A stretch of 64,000 nt of DNA from Candidatus Accumulibacter sp. ACC003 (GCF_907163085.1 NZ_CAJQTX010000006.1:372001-436000); one strand, 5' to 3'; counted from the first letter of the stretch, positions 28,525 through 39,471 are shown. Program-made: numbers and translations. The notes: generated from the letters alone by a model not told the origin.

Positions 28525-29793
28525 ATGCTACGTCGCAATTTTGTGAAAACCGTTTCAGCCGTCGCCGTTACGGCGGCTTTGGGGCTTGCTTCGTTCAACG
28601 CGCTGGCCGCCGAGACGATCAAGGTCGGTATCCTGCATTCGCTGTCCGGCACCATGGCGATTTCCGAGACGGCGCTCAAGGAAACCGTCCTGATGGCCAT
28701 CGCCGAGATCAACAGCAAGGGCGGCGTGCTCGGCAAACAACTCGAGCCGGTGGTCGTCGACCCGGCGTCGAACTGGCCGCTGTTCGCCGAGAAGGCGCGG
28801 CAGTTGCTGAGCCAGGACAAGGTCGCGGTGACCTTCGGCTGCTGGACGTCGGTGTCGCGCAAGTCGGTGCTGCCGGTGTACAAGGAACTCAACGGTCTGC
28901 TCTTCTACCCGGTGCAGTACGAAGGCGAGGAACTCGAGTACAACGTCTTCTACACCGGCGCGGCGCCAAACCAGCAGGCGATTCCGGCCGTCGAGTACCT
29001 GATGAGCAAGGACGGCGGTTCGGCCAAGCGCTTCGTGCTGCTCGGTACCGACTACGTCTATCCGCGTACCACCAACAAAATCCTGCGTGCCTTCCTGAAG
29101 TCCAAGGGCGTTGCCGACGCCGACATCATGGAGGAGTACACGCCATTCGGTCATAGCGACTACCAGACGATCATCGCCAAGATCAAGAAATTCTCGAGTG
29201 AAGGCAAGCGCACGGCGGTGATCTCGACGATCAACGGCGACTCGAACGTGCCGTTCTACAAGGAACTCGGCAACGCCGGCATCAAGGCTACCGACGTGCC
29301 GGTGGTCGCTTTCTCGGTTGGTGAAGAAGAGCTGCGCGGCGTTGATACCAAGCCGCTGGTCGGCCACCTGGCGGCGTGGAACTACTTCATGACGCTGAAG
29401 AATCCGGCCAACGACGGCTTCACCAGGGCCTACCGCGCGTGGGCGGTCAAGGAGAAGCTGCCGAACGCCGACAAGGCGGTAACCAACGACCCGATGGAAG
29501 CCACCTACATCGGCGTCTATATGTGGAAGCAGGCCGTCGAGAAAGCCAAGTCGACCGACGTCGACAAGGTCATCGCGGCAATGGCCGGCCAGACCTTCAA
29601 GGCTCCGGATGGCTTCACGGTCAAGATGGACGAGAAGAACCACCATCTGCACAAGCCGGTGTTCATTGGCGAGATTCGCGCCGACGGCCAGTTCGACGTC
29701 GTCTGGAAGACGCCGGGTCCGATCAAGGCAGCGCCGTGGAGTCCGTACATTCCGGGTAACGACAAGAAGAAGGGCGAGCCGGAAGGCAAGTAA
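28525..29793 (+). CDS. urtA: urea ABC transporter substrate-binding protein UrtA
   Basis: 422 residues. ATG 28525 is preceded by GAGGAG. A signal peptide is obvious (MLRRNFVKTV, hydrophobic core, cleavage near NALAAE). The mature protein starts TIKVGILHSLSGTMAISETA, the classic UrtA/amide-binding family N-terminus. It continues with NSKGGVLGKQLEPVVVDPAS and FYPVQYEGEE. It is the periplasmic urea receptor of the high-affinity UrtABCDE importer, first gene after the sigma-54 promoter. Confidence 0.95.
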   Translation: MLRRNFVKTVSAVAVTAALGLASFNALAAETIKVGILHSLSGTMAISETALKETVLMAIAEINSKGGVLGKQLEPVVVDPASNWPLFAEKARQLLSQDKVAVTFGCWTSVSRKSVLPVYKELNGLLFYPVQYEGEELEYNVFYTGAAPNQQAIPAVEYLMSKDGGSAKRFVLLGTDYVYPRTTNKILRAFLKSKGVADADIMEEYTPFGHSDYQTIIAKIKKFSSEGKRTAVISTINGDSNVPFYKELGNAGIKATDVPVVAFSVGEEELRGVDTKPLVGHLAAWNYFMTLKNPANDGFTRAYRAWAVKEKLPNADKAVTNDPMEATYIGVYMWKQAVEKAKSTDVDKVIAAMAGQTFKAPDGFTVKMDEKNHHLHKPVFIGEIRADGQFDVVWKTPGPIKAAPWSPYIPGNDKKKGEPEGK

Positions 29794-29870
29794 GCGTCGT
29801 TCGCTGGTTGACTGGTTGAGGCAACGAGCGGCGCGTATTGACGCCGTCCGTTGCCGATCGTGGAGAAAGC

Positions 29871-31469
29871 ATGCGCACCATTGGAGCAATCGTTTTTGGC
29901 TGGCTGTTGAGCATTTCGGGCGCGCACGCGGCGATTGACCCGGCGCTGCTGACGCCGCTGGCGTCCGCCGGTAACGACGCCAAGATCACCGCCATCACGG
30001 CGCTGGTCGACGCGGCGCAACGCGAGGCGCTGCCGGTGCTCAAGGCAATGGCCAAGGGCTCGCTGGCGCTGGCCGGCGAACGCGTGGTGATCGTCGATGG
30101 CGAACACGTCATCGACGCGGCGACCAATACCGAGATCATGCCAGCACCCGAGTTGACCGAGTCGATCGGCATCAACAACCGTTTGCGTCGCGAACTGGCG
30201 TCGACGCTGGCGTCGCTGCGCCTTTTTTCGAACGATCGCGAAGTACGCTGGGACGCAGCGCAGGAACTGGCGTCGGGAACCGACGCCGAATTGCTGCCCT
30301 TGCTTGAAAAGGCGCTGGCCTCCGAGACCGATCCAGAGATCAAGGCGCGCCTGCAGATGGCGCACGCGCAGGGTAGCCTCGCTTCGAGCGACGCGGCCGT
30401 TCGTCTCAACGCCGTGCGTGTTCTCGGTGACAGCGGCGACCCCAACATTTGTCAGCTGCTGCAAGCCTTGACCGAAAAGAACGGCGATAGCTGGGTTGAG
30501 CCCGATAGCGCCGTGCGCGCGGCCGCCGGTACGTCGATCCGGGCGATCGAGAAACGCCTGGCTTTCGCCGAGAACGTCGGGCGCGCCTTCACCGGCGTTT
30601 CGCTGGCGTCGATCCTGCTGCTGGCAGCGCTCGGCCTGGCGATCACCTATGGCGTGATGGGCGTGATCAACATGGCGCACGGCGAGTTACTGATGGTCGG
30701 TGCCTACTCGGCGTGGGCGATGCAGGGCGTCTTTCAGGCCTACCTCCCCAATTTGCTCGACTGGTATCTGCTGGCGGCGATCCCGGTCGGTTTTCTTGCC
30801 GCGGCGCTGGTTGGCGTGCTGATGGAGCGCGTCGTCATCCGCCACCTCTACGGGCGGCCGCTGGAAACGCTGCTCGCCACCTGGGGAATTTCGCTGTTCC
30901 TGATCCAACTGGCACGCACCGTCTTTGGCGCGCAAAACGTCGAAGTCGCCAATCCGGTGTGGATGGCTGGCGGCATCGAAGTGCTGCCGAACCTGCTGCT
31001 GCCGTGGAACCGGATCATCATCATCGGCTTCTCGGTCGCCGTGCTGGCCGCCATGTGGGCGATCCTCAATCTCTCGCGGATGGGCATGTTCGTCCGCGCG
31101 GTGACGCAGAATCGGCCGATGGCCGGCTGCGTCGGTGTGCCGACCGGCCGCATCGATACCATGGCTTTCGGCCTCGGCGCCGGAATTGCCGGCCTCGGTG
31201 GCGTCGCCTTGTCGCAGATCGCCAACGTCGGCCCGGACATGGGGCAGGGCTATATCGTCGATTCGTTCATGGTCGTCGTCCTCGGCGGCGTCGGGCAGCT
31301 TGCCGGCGCGGTCTGGGCGGCGCTCGGGCTCGGCGTGCTGACCAAGTTCCTCGAAGGCTGGACGGGCGCCGTGGTCGCCAAGATCGCCGTCCTGGTGATC
31401 ATCATCATCTTCATTCAGAAGCGTCCGCAGGGCTTGTTCGCCCTCAAGGGCCGCTTCGTCGAATCGTAG
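29871..31469 (+). CDS. urtB: urea ABC transporter permease UrtB
   Basis: 532 residues from ATG 29871, 77 bases after urtA. The N-terminal signal-like segment (MRTIGAIVFGWLLSISGAHA) and a ~240-residue extracytoplasmic helical region precede the LivH-type permease core of about eight membrane helices (LASILLLAALGLAITYGVMG, NMAHGELLMVGAYSAW). The large N-terminal extension is normal for proteobacterial UrtB. With UrtC it forms the membrane channel. Confidence 0.94.
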   Translation: MRTIGAIVFGWLLSISGAHAAIDPALLTPLASAGNDAKITAITALVDAAQREALPVLKAMAKGSLALAGERVVIVDGEHVIDAATNTEIMPAPELTESIGINNRLRRELASTLASLRLFSNDREVRWDAAQELASGTDAELLPLLEKALASETDPEIKARLQMAHAQGSLASSDAAVRLNAVRVLGDSGDPNICQLLQALTEKNGDSWVEPDSAVRAAAGTSIRAIEKRLAFAENVGRAFTGVSLASILLLAALGLAITYGVMGVINMAHGELLMVGAYSAWAMQGVFQAYLPNLLDWYLLAAIPVGFLAAALVGVLMERVVIRHLYGRPLETLLATWGISLFLIQLARTVFGAQNVEVANPVWMAGGIEVLPNLLLPWNRIIIIGFSVAVLAAMWAILNLSRMGMFVRAVTQNRPMAGCVGVPTGRIDTMAFGLGAGIAGLGGVALSQIANVGPDMGQGYIVDSFMVVVLGGVGQLAGAVWAALGLGVLTKFLEGWTGAVVAKIAVLVIIIIFIQKRPQGLFALKGRFVES

Positions 31470-31496
31470 CATCCTGACATTGTGACCGGAGCGTCC

Positions 31497-32717
31497 ATGA
31501 GTTCTTCGCCTGCCCGCACGCCCTTCATCGTCCGTCTCGGGCGCAGCTTCGACGCGCGCAGCTGGCTGCTGGTCGGGCTGTTCGCCGTCTTCGCGCTGAT
31601 TGTCGTGCCGGTCCTGCACCTGCTGCTGCCGCCCGAGAGTCCGCTGCATCTGTCGACCTACTTCATCACCCTGACCGGCAAGATCCTCTGCTATGCGATC
31701 GTCGCCGTGGCGATGGACCTGATCTGGGGTTACGGAGGCATCCTCTCGCTTGGCCACGGTCTCTTCTTCGCGCTCGGCGGCTACACCTTCGGCATGTATC
31801 TGATGCGCGAGATCGGGCGCGACGGCAGCTACCAGAGCGATTTGCCCGATTTCATGGTCTTCCTCGACTGGCAGGAGGTGCCGTGGTTCTGGACCGGCAG
31901 CGAGCACTTCGTGTGGGCCGTCCTGCTGGTGCTGATCGTGCCGGCCCTGATCGCTTTCGTCTTCGGCTTTTTCGCTTTCCGCTCACGGATCAAGGGCGTC
32001 TATTTCTCGATCATCACGCAGGCGCTGACCTACGCGGCGATGCTGCTCTTCTTCCGCAACGAAACGGGTTTCGGCGGCAACAACGGCTTCACCGACTTCA
32101 AGCGCATCCTCGGCTATTCGATCACCGCGCCGGAAACGCGGGTGGTGCTCTTCGGCCTGTCGGCGCTGGCCTTGATCGGCACGCTGCTGCTGGCGCGTTT
32201 CCTGGTGACGTCGAAGTTCGGCCGCATCCTGACGGCGATCCGCGACTCTGAATCACGCGTCATGTTCATCGGCTACAACCCGCTGTGGTACAAGCTTTTC
32301 GTGTGGACGCTGTCGGCGATGTTGTGCGCCATCGCCGGGGCGCTTTACGTGCCGCAGGTGGGGATCATCAACCCCTCCGAAATGGCCGTAGCCAACTCGA
32401 TCGAGATCGCCATCTGGGTCGCCGTCGGCGGCCGCGGCACGCTGATCGGCGCGGTCATTGGCGCCTTCATCGTCAACCTCGCCAAGAGCTGGTTCACGGT
32501 CAGCTTCCCCGAGTACTGGCTGTTCTTCCTCGGCGCGCTGTTCATCGTCTCGACGCTGTGGTTGCCGCAAGGCGTCGTCGGCCTCTTCCTGCGCTTGCGC
32601 AGCAGGAGCAGGCAGGCGACCCGGCCGGCGACCAGTCCGGCGCCGCGAGCGCCACAGCCGACACCCGTCGAGCCACGGCCGGCGCCGCCGCCGGCAGCGA
32701 AAGGAGCGCGCGCATGA
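31497..32717 (+). CDS. urtC: urea ABC transporter permease UrtC
   Basis: 406 residues. I chose ATG 31497, with GGAG eight bases upstream, over the GTG at 31482. LivM-type permease with multiple membrane helices (LLVGLFAVFALIVVPVLHLL, GYGGILSLGHGLFFALGGYT, YTFGMYLMRE) and the conserved ESRVMFIGYNPLWYKLFVWT cytoplasmic loop. The C-terminus is a Pro/Arg/Ala-rich tail not needed for the fold. Its stop overlaps the urtD start (ATGA). Confidence 0.94.
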   Translation: MSSSPARTPFIVRLGRSFDARSWLLVGLFAVFALIVVPVLHLLLPPESPLHLSTYFITLTGKILCYAIVAVAMDLIWGYGGILSLGHGLFFALGGYTFGMYLMREIGRDGSYQSDLPDFMVFLDWQEVPWFWTGSEHFVWAVLLVLIVPALIAFVFGFFAFRSRIKGVYFSIITQALTYAAMLLFFRNETGFGGNNGFTDFKRILGYSITAPETRVVLFGLSALALIGTLLLARFLVTSKFGRILTAIRDSESRVMFIGYNPLWYKLFVWTLSAMLCAIAGALYVPQVGIINPSEMAVANSIEIAIWVAVGGRGTLIGAVIGAFIVNLAKSWFTVSFPEYWLFFLGALFIVSTLWLPQGVVGLFLRLRSRSRQATRPATSPAPRAPQPTPVEPRPAPPPAAKGARA

Positions 32718-33550
32718 ATACCGGCGATCTGGTGGTCAGCGACAACCCCGACTGGGACAGCGGTAGCGCCGAACTGGGCCACATGCTCAAGCCAGGCCAG
32801 CTCGACCTGTCGCACAAGGTTGTCCTATATCTCGAAGACATCACCGTCAGCTTCGACGGCTTCCGGGCGCTGAACAAGTTGTCGCTGGCGATCGACGCCG
32901 GCGAGCTGCGCTGCATCATCGGGCCGAACGGCGCCGGCAAGACGACGATGATGGACGTCATCACCGGCAAGACGCGGCCCGACGAGGGAACCGCGTTCTT
33001 CGGCCAGACGCTCGACCTGACGCGTCTCTCCGAACCCGAGATTGCGCACGCCGGCATCGGCCGCAAGTTCCAGAAGCCGACGATTTTCGAGAACCACACC
33101 GTTTTCGAGAACCTCGAGCTGGCGATGAAAACGGACAAGCGCGTCTGGCGCAGCCTGATGGCGATGCTCGACTCGGCGGCCAGCGACCGCATCGCCGAGA
33201 CGCTGCAGACGATCCGCCTCGGCGCGCACGCCAAGCGGCTGGCCGGGCTGCTGTCGCACGGCCAGAAACAATGGCTGGAGATCGGCATGCTGTTGATGCA
33301 GGAGCCGCGGCTACTGCTGCTCGACGAGCCGGTCGCCGGCATGACCGACGAAGAAACCGAGCGCACCGGCGAACTCTTCCTGTCGCTCGCCGGCCAGCAT
33401 TCGCTGGTCGTTGTCGAGCACGACATGGCCTTCGTCAAGCAGCTCGGCGGTAAGGTCACCGTCCTGCACGAAGGCAGCGTTCTTGCCGAGGGCGCGCTCG
33501 ACGAAGTACAAGCCGACGCGCGCGTCATTGAAGTCTACCTGGGGCGCTGA
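32714..33550 (+). CDS. urtD: urea ABC transporter ATP-binding protein UrtD
   Basis: 278 residues. ATG 32714 overlaps urtC. LivG-type ATPase with Walker A GPNGAGKTT (~residue 78), a signature region LLSHGQKQWLEIGMLL, Walker B LLLLDEPVAGM and the switch His in VVVEHDMAF. It has a ~30-residue N-terminal extension before the usual LYLEDITVSFDGF start. It pairs with UrtE to power urea import. Confidence 0.95.
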   Translation: MNTGDLVVSDNPDWDSGSAELGHMLKPGQLDLSHKVVLYLEDITVSFDGFRALNKLSLAIDAGELRCIIGPNGAGKTTMMDVITGKTRPDEGTAFFGQTLDLTRLSEPEIAHAGIGRKFQKPTIFENHTVFENLELAMKTDKRVWRSLMAMLDSAASDRIAETLQTIRLGAHAKRLAGLLSHGQKQWLEIGMLLMQEPRLLLLDEPVAGMTDEETERTGELFLSLAGQHSLVVVEHDMAFVKQLGGKVTVLHEGSVLAEGALDEVQADARVIEVYLGR

Positions 33551-33554
33551 AGCG

Positions 33555-34247
33555 ATGTTGAACGTCAAGAATCTCAACCAGTTCTACGGCGGCAGCCATA
33601 TCCTGCGCGACCTCAGTTTTACTGCCGAAGCCGGCAAGGTAACGACCATTCTCGGCCGCAACGGCGTCGGCAAATCGACGCTGCTCAAGTCGCTGATGGG
33701 CATGGTGCCAACCAGGGGCGGCAGCATCGAGTTCGCCGGTCGCGACCTGGTGCGCAGCGCGTCGCACCAGCGCGTCCGCGCCGGCATCGGCTACGTGCCG
33801 CAGGGACGCGAGATCTTTCCGCGCCTGACGGTGCACGAGAACCTGCTGATGGGGCTCGCCAGTCGTCCGGGCGGCACGCCGATTCCCGAGCGCATCTTCG
33901 AGATGTTCCCAGTGCTGCGGCAGATGCTGCGGCGGCGCGGCGGCGACCTTTCCGGTGGCCAGCAACAACAGCTGGCGATTGGCCGGGCGCTGGCGATGGG
34001 CCCGAAACTGCTGATCCTCGACGAGCCGACCGAAGGTATCCAGCCATCGATCATCAAGGACATCGAGCGCGCCATCCGGGCGCTCGCGCAAAGTGGCGAA
34101 ATGGCCATTCTGCTCGTCGAACAGTACTATGATTTCGCGCGTTCTCTCGCCGACCAGTACCTGGTGATGGAGCGTGGCGAAATCATCATGCGCGGACGAG
34201 GCGAAGACATGGAGAAAGACGGCGTTCTGGCAGCGCTGGCTGTTTGA
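33555..34247 (+). CDS. urtE: urea ABC transporter ATP-binding protein UrtE
   Basis: 230 residues from ATG 33555, four bases after the urtD stop. LivF-type ATPase: NQFYGGSHILRDLSFTAEAG, Walker A GRNGVGKST, signature DLSGGQQQQLAIGRAL and Walker B LLILDEPTEGIQPSI, the last typical of UrtE. Its stop overlaps the ureD start, physically linking transport to urease. Confidence 0.95.
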   Translation: MLNVKNLNQFYGGSHILRDLSFTAEAGKVTTILGRNGVGKSTLLKSLMGMVPTRGGSIEFAGRDLVRSASHQRVRAGIGYVPQGREIFPRLTVHENLLMGLASRPGGTPIPERIFEMFPVLRQMLRRRGGDLSGGQQQQLAIGRALAMGPKLLILDEPTEGIQPSIIKDIERAIRALAQSGEMAILLVEQYYDFARSLADQYLVMERGEIIMRGRGEDMEKDGVLAALAV

Positions 34248-35104
34248 GCACGGCGCAGCAGCGGGCGCTCGAGGAAGCGGCTCGCCCCGGCTGGCAGGCA
34301 CGGCTGACGCTCGGCTTCGAGCGCCGTGGCGAGAAGAGCGCGCTGGTGCGCTGCGAGCACTACGGCCCACTGCGCGTCCAGAAAGCGCTGTACCCGGAAG
34401 GCCCGGAGGTTTGCCATGCGATCGTGCTGCACCCGCCGGGCGGCATCGCCGGTGGCGACAGCCTGGAGATCACGGTCAGCGCCGCGCCGGCAGCGCATGC
34501 GCTCTTGACGACGCCGGGCGCCGGCAAGTGGTATCGTTCGGGCGGTCGGCAGGCGCGGCAGTCGCTGCGCCTGCGGGTCGGCGAGGGCGGCATGGTCGAG
34601 TATCTGCCGCAGGAGACGATTGTCTTCGACGGCGCCGAGGCACAGATGCAGACGCAGGTCGAGCTTGCTGCCGGCGCCGTTTTCTGCGGCTGGGAAATTC
34701 TCTGCCTCGGACGAACGGCCGCCGGCGAACGCTTCAGTCGCGGCCAGCTCGAGCTGGCGACGCGGATCGAACGCGACGGACGGCCGCTGTGGCTGGAACG
34801 TGGTCGGCTGCGCGGTGGCTCATCGTGGTTGGACGCCGCCGCGGGTCTCGCCGGTCGGCCGGTCAGCGCGACCTTGCTGCTCGCCGGCCGGGCGGTCGAG
34901 CGCGACTGGCTCGATGCCTGCCGGGCGCTGCCGGTAGCCGATGGCGTGCTGGCGGGAGTGACCGCGCTGCCCGAGGTGCTGGTCGCCCGCTGTCTGGCGC
35001 CGGGTAGCGAGGCGGCGCGAGCGTGGTTGACTGAAGTGTGGAAGCAGTTGCGCCCGCTGGCGCTCGGCAGGCTCGCCGTGCCGCCACGGATCTGGAATAC
35101 CTGA
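34244..35104 (+). CDS. ureD: urease accessory protein UreD
   Basis: 286 residues; TTG start at 34244 overlapping urtE. UreD/UreH family scaffold that binds apo-urease and helps deliver nickel with UreF and UreG. Family landmarks are [28 protein letters not shown] and [13 protein letters not shown]. Complete at both ends. Confidence 0.93.
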   Translation: MSTAQQRALEEAARPGWQARLTLGFERRGEKSALVRCEHYGPLRVQKALYPEGPEVCHAIVLHPPGGIAGGDSLEITVSAAPAAHALLTTPGAGKWYRSGGRQARQSLRLRVGEGGMVEYLPQETIVFDGAEAQMQTQVELAAGAVFCGWEILCLGRTAAGERFSRGQLELATRIERDGRPLWLERGRLRGGSSWLDAAAGLAGRPVSATLLLAGRAVERDWLDACRALPVADGVLAGVTALPEVLVARCLAPGSEAARAWLTEVWKQLRPLALGRLAVPPRIWNT

Positions 35105-35121
35105 ATGGATTGGAAAGCCGT

Positions 35122-35424
35122 ATGGAACTGACGCCGAGAGAAAAAGACAAGCTGCTGCTGTTCACCGCCGCGCTGCTCGCCGAACGACGCCAGGCGCGCG
35201 GGCTGAAGCTCAACTACCCGGAGTCGGTGGCGCTGATCAGCATGGCCATCGTCGAAGGCGCGCGCGACGGGCGAACGGTCGCCGAGCTGATGAGTTTCGG
35301 CACGACGATCCTGCGCCGCGACGACGTAATGGAAGGCGTTCCCGAGATGATCCACGACATCCAGGTCGAAGCGACCTTCCCGGACGGTACCAAGCTGGTC
35401 ACCGTTCACCACCCGATCGTCTGA
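35122..35424 (+). CDS. ureA: urease gamma subunit UreA
   Basis: 100 residues from ATG 35122 ([20 protein letters not shown]), the full usual length. The conserved [31 protein letters not shown] and [19 protein letters not shown] segments are present. Smallest structural subunit of the nickel urease. Confidence 0.97.
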   Translation: MELTPREKDKLLLFTAALLAERRQARGLKLNYPESVALISMAIVEGARDGRTVAELMSFGTTILRRDDVMEGVPEMIHDIQVEATFPDGTKLVTVHHPIV

Positions 35425-35433
35425 GGAGGCGCC

Positions 35434-35742
35434 ATGATCCCAGGAGAAATGCACGTTCAGCTCGGCGAGATTGAACTCAACGCCGGCCGTGCGACGGTGC
35501 AACTGAGCGTCGCCAATACCGGCGACCGGCCGATTCAGGTCGGTTCGCATTATCACTTTGCCGAAACCAATAGCGCGCTGGCTTTCGACCGCGCGGCGGC
35601 GCGCGGTTTTCGGCTCGATATCGCCGCCGGTACGGCGGTGCGTTTCGAACCCGGGCAGACGCGTAGCGTGCAGCTGGTGGCGCTGGCCGGCGAGCGCCGC
35701 ATCTATGGTTTCAACGGCCTGGTGATGGGAGGCCTGGAATGA
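35434..35742 (+). CDS. ureB: urease beta subunit UreB
   Basis: 102 residues. [36 protein letters not shown] and the closing [12 protein letters not shown] are all family standard. A GGAGG site precedes ATG 35434. The stop overlaps the ureC start. Confidence 0.97.
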   Translation: MIPGEMHVQLGEIELNAGRATVQLSVANTGDRPIQVGSHYHFAETNSALAFDRAAARGFRLDIAAGTAVRFEPGQTRSVQLVALAGERRIYGFNGLVMGGLE

Positions 35743-37466
35743 GCGTCAAGATCTCCCGGCAGGCCTACGCCGAGATGTTCGGGCCGACGCTCGGCGACTG
35801 CGTGCGTCTAGCCGACACCGAGTTGTGGATCGAAGTCGAGGACGATTTCACGGTCTACGGCGACGAGGTCAAGTTTGGCGGCGGCAAGGTCATTCGTGAC
35901 GGCATGGGGCAGGGCCAGCAAGTCGCCGCCAAAGTCGCCGATACGGTGATCACCAACGCGCTGATTGTCGACCACTGGGGAATCGTCAAGGCCGACATCG
36001 GCATCAAGGACGGCCGTATCTGCGCCATCGGCAAGGCCGGCAATCCGGACATCCAGCCGTCCGTGACGATCGCCATCGGCGGCAGCACCGAAATCATCGC
36101 CGGCGAAGGGATGATCGTCACCGCCGGCGGCATCGACTCGCACATCCATTTCATCTGCCCGCAGCAGATCGACGAAGCGCTGATGTCGGGGATCACGACC
36201 ATGCTCGGCGGCGGTACCGGCCCGGCGACCGGCACCTTCGCGACGACCTGTACGCCGGGGCCGTGGCATATTCAGCGCATGCTCGAAGCCGCCGACGCGT
36301 TTCCGATGAATCTCGGTTTCTACGGCAAGGGCAACGTCTCGCTGCCCGAACCGCTGCGCGAACAGGTGCGCGCCGGCGCCATCGGTCTCAAGCTGCACGA
36401 GGACTGGGGGACGACGCCGGCGGCGATCGACAACTGCCTGGCGGTCGCCGACGAGATGGACGTGCAGGTGGCGATTCACACCGACACGCTCAACGAATCG
36501 GGTTTCGTCGAAACGACGCTGGCCGCCTTCAAGGGGCGGACGATCCATACCTTCCACACCGAAGGCGCCGGTGGCGGCCACGCACCCGACATCCTGCGGG
36601 CGATTTCCGAGAGCAACGTCCTGCCGTCGTCGACCAACCCGACGCGGCCGTACACGGTGAATACCGTCGACGAGCATCTCGACATGCTGATGGTTTGTCA
36701 CCACCTCGACCCGGCGATCGCCGAAGACGTCGCTTTCGCCGAGAGCCGCATCCGCCGCGAGACGATCGCCGCCGAAGACATCCTGCACGACCTTGGCGCG
36801 CTGTCGATGATGTCGTCGGACTCGCAGGCGATGGGTCGCGTCGGCGAAGTGATCATCCGCACCTGGCAGACGGCGCACAAGATGAAGGTGCAGCGCGGCC
36901 ACTTAGCGGCACCGGCGGCTGGCGGCGACGGCTCGCCAGCGAGCGACAACGACAATTTCCGCGTCAAGCGCTACCTCGCCAAGTACACCATCAACCCGGC
37001 GATCACGCACGGCATCGGCCATCTGGTCGGTTCGATCGCCGTAGGCAAGCTCGCTGACCTGGTGCTCTGGAAGCCGGCTTTCTTCGGCGTCAAGCCGTCG
37101 CTGATCGTCAAGGGCGGAATGATTGCCGCGGCCGCGATGGGCGACGCCAACGCGTCGATTCCGACGCCGCAACCGGTGCACTATCGGCCGATGTTCGGCG
37201 CTTTCGGCAAGGCGCTGCGGACCTCCGTGACCTTCGTTTCGCAGGCCGCGCTGGACAATCCCGCGCTGGCGGCGCTGCAACTGAGCAAGCCACTGTTCGC
37301 CGTTCGCGACACCCGCCAGGTGAAGAAGTCGGACATGGTGCACAACGCAGCGACGCCGAAGATCGACGTCGATCCTGAAACCTACGCCGTACGCGCCGAT
37401 GGCGAGCTGTTGGTCTGCGAGCCGGCAAGCGTTCTGCCGATGGCGCAACGCTATTTCCTTTTCTGA
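35739..37466 (+). CDS. ureC: urease alpha (catalytic) subunit UreC
   Basis: 575 residues; hydrolyses urea to ammonia and carbamate. The di-nickel site residues are visible: HIH at ~134-136, the carbamylated Lys and neighbour in GLKLHEDWG (~217), [33 protein letters not shown] (catalytic His ~320) and the Asp of [12 protein letters not shown] (~360). No defect is seen. ATG 35739 overlaps ureB. Confidence 0.98.
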   Translation: MSVKISRQAYAEMFGPTLGDCVRLADTELWIEVEDDFTVYGDEVKFGGGKVIRDGMGQGQQVAAKVADTVITNALIVDHWGIVKADIGIKDGRICAIGKAGNPDIQPSVTIAIGGSTEIIAGEGMIVTAGGIDSHIHFICPQQIDEALMSGITTMLGGGTGPATGTFATTCTPGPWHIQRMLEAADAFPMNLGFYGKGNVSLPEPLREQVRAGAIGLKLHEDWGTTPAAIDNCLAVADEMDVQVAIHTDTLNESGFVETTLAAFKGRTIHTFHTEGAGGGHAPDILRAISESNVLPSSTNPTRPYTVNTVDEHLDMLMVCHHLDPAIAEDVAFAESRIRRETIAAEDILHDLGALSMMSSDSQAMGRVGEVIIRTWQTAHKMKVQRGHLAAPAAGGDGSPASDNDNFRVKRYLAKYTINPAITHGIGHLVGSIAVGKLADLVLWKPAFFGVKPSLIVKGGMIAAAAMGDANASIPTPQPVHYRPMFGAFGKALRTSVTFVSQAALDNPALAALQLSKPLFAVRDTRQVKKSDMVHNAATPKIDVDPETYAVRADGELLVCEPASVLPMAQRYFLF

Positions 37467-37473
37467 GCCAAGC

Positions 37474-38016
37474 ATGCTTTTTGCCGAATCCTTCGCCGAT
37501 GCCGAAACCCCCGCCAGCGATCGCCTGGTGTTGCCCTACGAAGTGCGCCGCAAGAGCCGGCAGCGAGTGACGCTGCTCAGCGGCGAGGAGCTGGGCTACG
37601 TCCTGCCGTCGGGTACCGTGCTCAAACACGGCGACCGCCTGCTCACCGGCAACGGTCTGGTCGTCGTGGTCGAGGCGGCCTCGGAAGTGTTGCTCGAAGT
37701 GCGCACAGACGACAGCTTGCTGCTCGGTCGCGCCGCGTACCACCTCGGCAATCGGCACGTACCCGTACAGCTCGACCAGCGCTTTCTACGCTTTCAGCCG
37801 GACCACGTGCTGGCCGAAATGCTGCGCGGCCTCGGCTGCCCGGTCAGCGAGGTCGAAGCACCCTTCGACCCCGAGGGTGGCGCCTACGGTGCACCAGCGC
37901 ATGGCCATGCTCCGACGCACGACTACCGGCCGCTGCCAGGCGCCGACGTCAACGAAGCGCACCATCCCGGGCACGGCCCGCATCGCTCGCCGGCAAAAAT
38001 CCACGAGTTCAAGTGA
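37474..38016 (+). CDS. ureE: urease nickel metallochaperone UreE
   Basis: 180 residues from ATG 37474. N-terminal half with the KHGDRLLTGNGLVVVVEAA core and GNRHVPVQL (metal-site His). The C-terminal tail is rich in His (HGHAPTHDYRPL, HHPGHGPH), the usual nickel-storage tail. It delivers nickel to the UreDFG-urease complex. Its stop overlaps the ureF GTG. Confidence 0.94.
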   Translation: MLFAESFADAETPASDRLVLPYEVRRKSRQRVTLLSGEELGYVLPSGTVLKHGDRLLTGNGLVVVVEAASEVLLEVRTDDSLLLGRAAYHLGNRHVPVQLDQRFLRFQPDHVLAEMLRGLGCPVSEVEAPFDPEGGAYGAPAHGHAPTHDYRPLPGADVNEAHHPGHGPHRSPAKIHEFK

Positions 38017-38684
38017 GTCCGGCACTGCCTCGTCTGCTGCAGCTCGCCAGTCCGGCGCTGCCGGTCGGCGCCTACACCTATTCGCAGGGCCTCGAGTGGG
38101 TCGTCGAAAGTGGTCTGGTGCACGACCAGCCGAGCGCTCTGGAGTGGATCGCCGCTGTGCTCGAAGACGGTATCGGCTGCTTCGAGGCGCCGCTCACCGC
38201 GCAGTTGCAGCGCGCCTGGGCGAATCGGGAGCATGGCGAAATCGAACGTCTCAACGCCGACTTCGTGGCCAGTCGCGAGTCGTCCGAGCTGCGCGCCGAG
38301 ACGCTGCAGATGGGTTATTCGCTGCGCCGGCTGCTGCACGAGCTGGACGACTTCACCGTGCCGCCGGCTTACGACGCGCTGGCAGAAGTGTCCTTTCCGG
38401 TCGGCTGGGCGCTCGCCGCCGCCGTCTGGAAAATCCCGCTGGCCGATTCGCTGACGGCGTATCTGTGGTCGTGGTGCGAAAACCAGGCGATGGCGGCGCT
38501 CAAGGCGGTGCCGCTCGGGCAGAGCGCCGGACAGCGCATCCTGCTGGCTCTCGGCAGTCGCCTGCCGCGTGTCGTCGAGCAGGCGCTGGTCCTTCCCGAA
38601 GAACGCTGGAGTAACTTCGCTCCCGGCCTGGCGCTGGCGTGCAGCTGCCACGAAACGCAATACACGAGACTCTTCCGCTCATGA
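38013..38684 (+). CDS. ureF: urease accessory protein UreF
   Basis: 223 residues, GTG start at 38013 (overlap with ureE). Helical UreF family protein: [39 protein letters not shown] and the [17 protein letters not shown] loop that contacts UreG. It acts as the GTPase gate in nickel insertion. Confidence 0.94.
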   Translation: MSPALPRLLQLASPALPVGAYTYSQGLEWVVESGLVHDQPSALEWIAAVLEDGIGCFEAPLTAQLQRAWANREHGEIERLNADFVASRESSELRAETLQMGYSLRRLLHELDDFTVPPAYDALAEVSFPVGWALAAAVWKIPLADSLTAYLWSWCENQAMAALKAVPLGQSAGQRILLALGSRLPRVVEQALVLPEERWSNFAPGLALACSCHETQYTRLFRS

Positions 38685-39313
38685 AAGAAAGTGACCCCAA
38701 GATGACCCCACGTCCTGCGCTGCGTATCGGTATCGGCGGCCCGGTCGGTTCCGGCAAGACCGCGCTCACCCTGGCGCTGTGTCTGGCGCTGCGCGACAAG
38801 TACAGCCTCGGCGTGGTGACCAACGACATCTATACCGCCGAAGACGCGAAATTTCTCGTCCAGCACGCGGCCTTGCCACAGGCGCGTATTCTCGGCGTCG
38901 AAACCGGCGGCTGCCCGCATACCGCGATTCGCGAGGACGCGTCGATCAACCTCGAAGCGGTGGCTCGCCTGACGACGGCTTTTCCCGACATCGAGATCGT
39001 CTTCGTCGAGTCCGGCGGCGACAATCTGGCGGCGACCTTCAGCCCCGAACTCTCCGACCTGACGATCTACGTGATCGACGTCGCCGCTGGCGAAAAGATC
39101 CCGCGCAAAGGCGGCCCGGGGATCACCAAATCCGACCTGCTGGTGATCAACAAGACCGATCTGGCGCCAATGGTTGGCGCCTCGCTGCAAGTCATGGATA
39201 GCGACAGCCGGCGCATGCGCGGCGAGCGGCCGTTTGTTTTCAGCAACATGAAAACCGGCGACGGGCTGGCCGAGATCATTGCCTTCATCGAGTCGCAGGG
39301 CTTGCTGCGCTAG
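38681..39313 (+). CDS. ureG: urease accessory GTPase UreG
   Basis: 210 residues. SIMIBI-class GTPase with Walker [14 protein letters not shown], the metal-binding [15 protein letters not shown] (Cys-Pro-His), [17 protein letters not shown] and the guanine-specificity motif [11 protein letters not shown] 38681 overlaps ureF; an alternative ATG at 38702 would remove seven residues. Last gene of the urea locus. Confidence 0.95.
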   Translation: MKESDPKMTPRPALRIGIGGPVGSGKTALTLALCLALRDKYSLGVVTNDIYTAEDAKFLVQHAALPQARILGVETGGCPHTAIREDASINLEAVARLTTAFPDIEIVFVESGGDNLAATFSPELSDLTIYVIDVAAGEKIPRKGGPGITKSDLLVINKTDLAPMVGASLQVMDSDSRRMRGERPFVFSNMKTGDGLAEIIAFIESQGLLR

Positions 39314-39331
39314 TCCGGCGCGGCGTCTGGA

Positions 39332-39359
39332 TTGCCACGGCGGCTACGCCGCCTGGCAA
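39332..39359. terminator. stem-loop downstream of ureG
   Basis: TTGCCA-C-GGCGGC-TAC-GCCGCC-TGGCAA, a near-perfect 12-bp stem 18 bases after the ureG stop. No T-run follows, so it could be a transcript-end stabiliser or REP palindrome and not a classical terminator. Confidence 0.5.
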
Positions 39360-39471
39360 CGACGCGTGCGTGGGTGTAGTGCTGCTGCGTTCTTGTCGCG
39401 ATTTTCCGCAGAGCGCGACTGAAAGCCGCGTCAAACCCCTGCGCTAGCTATCCCTCCCGCGCACCCCCCGT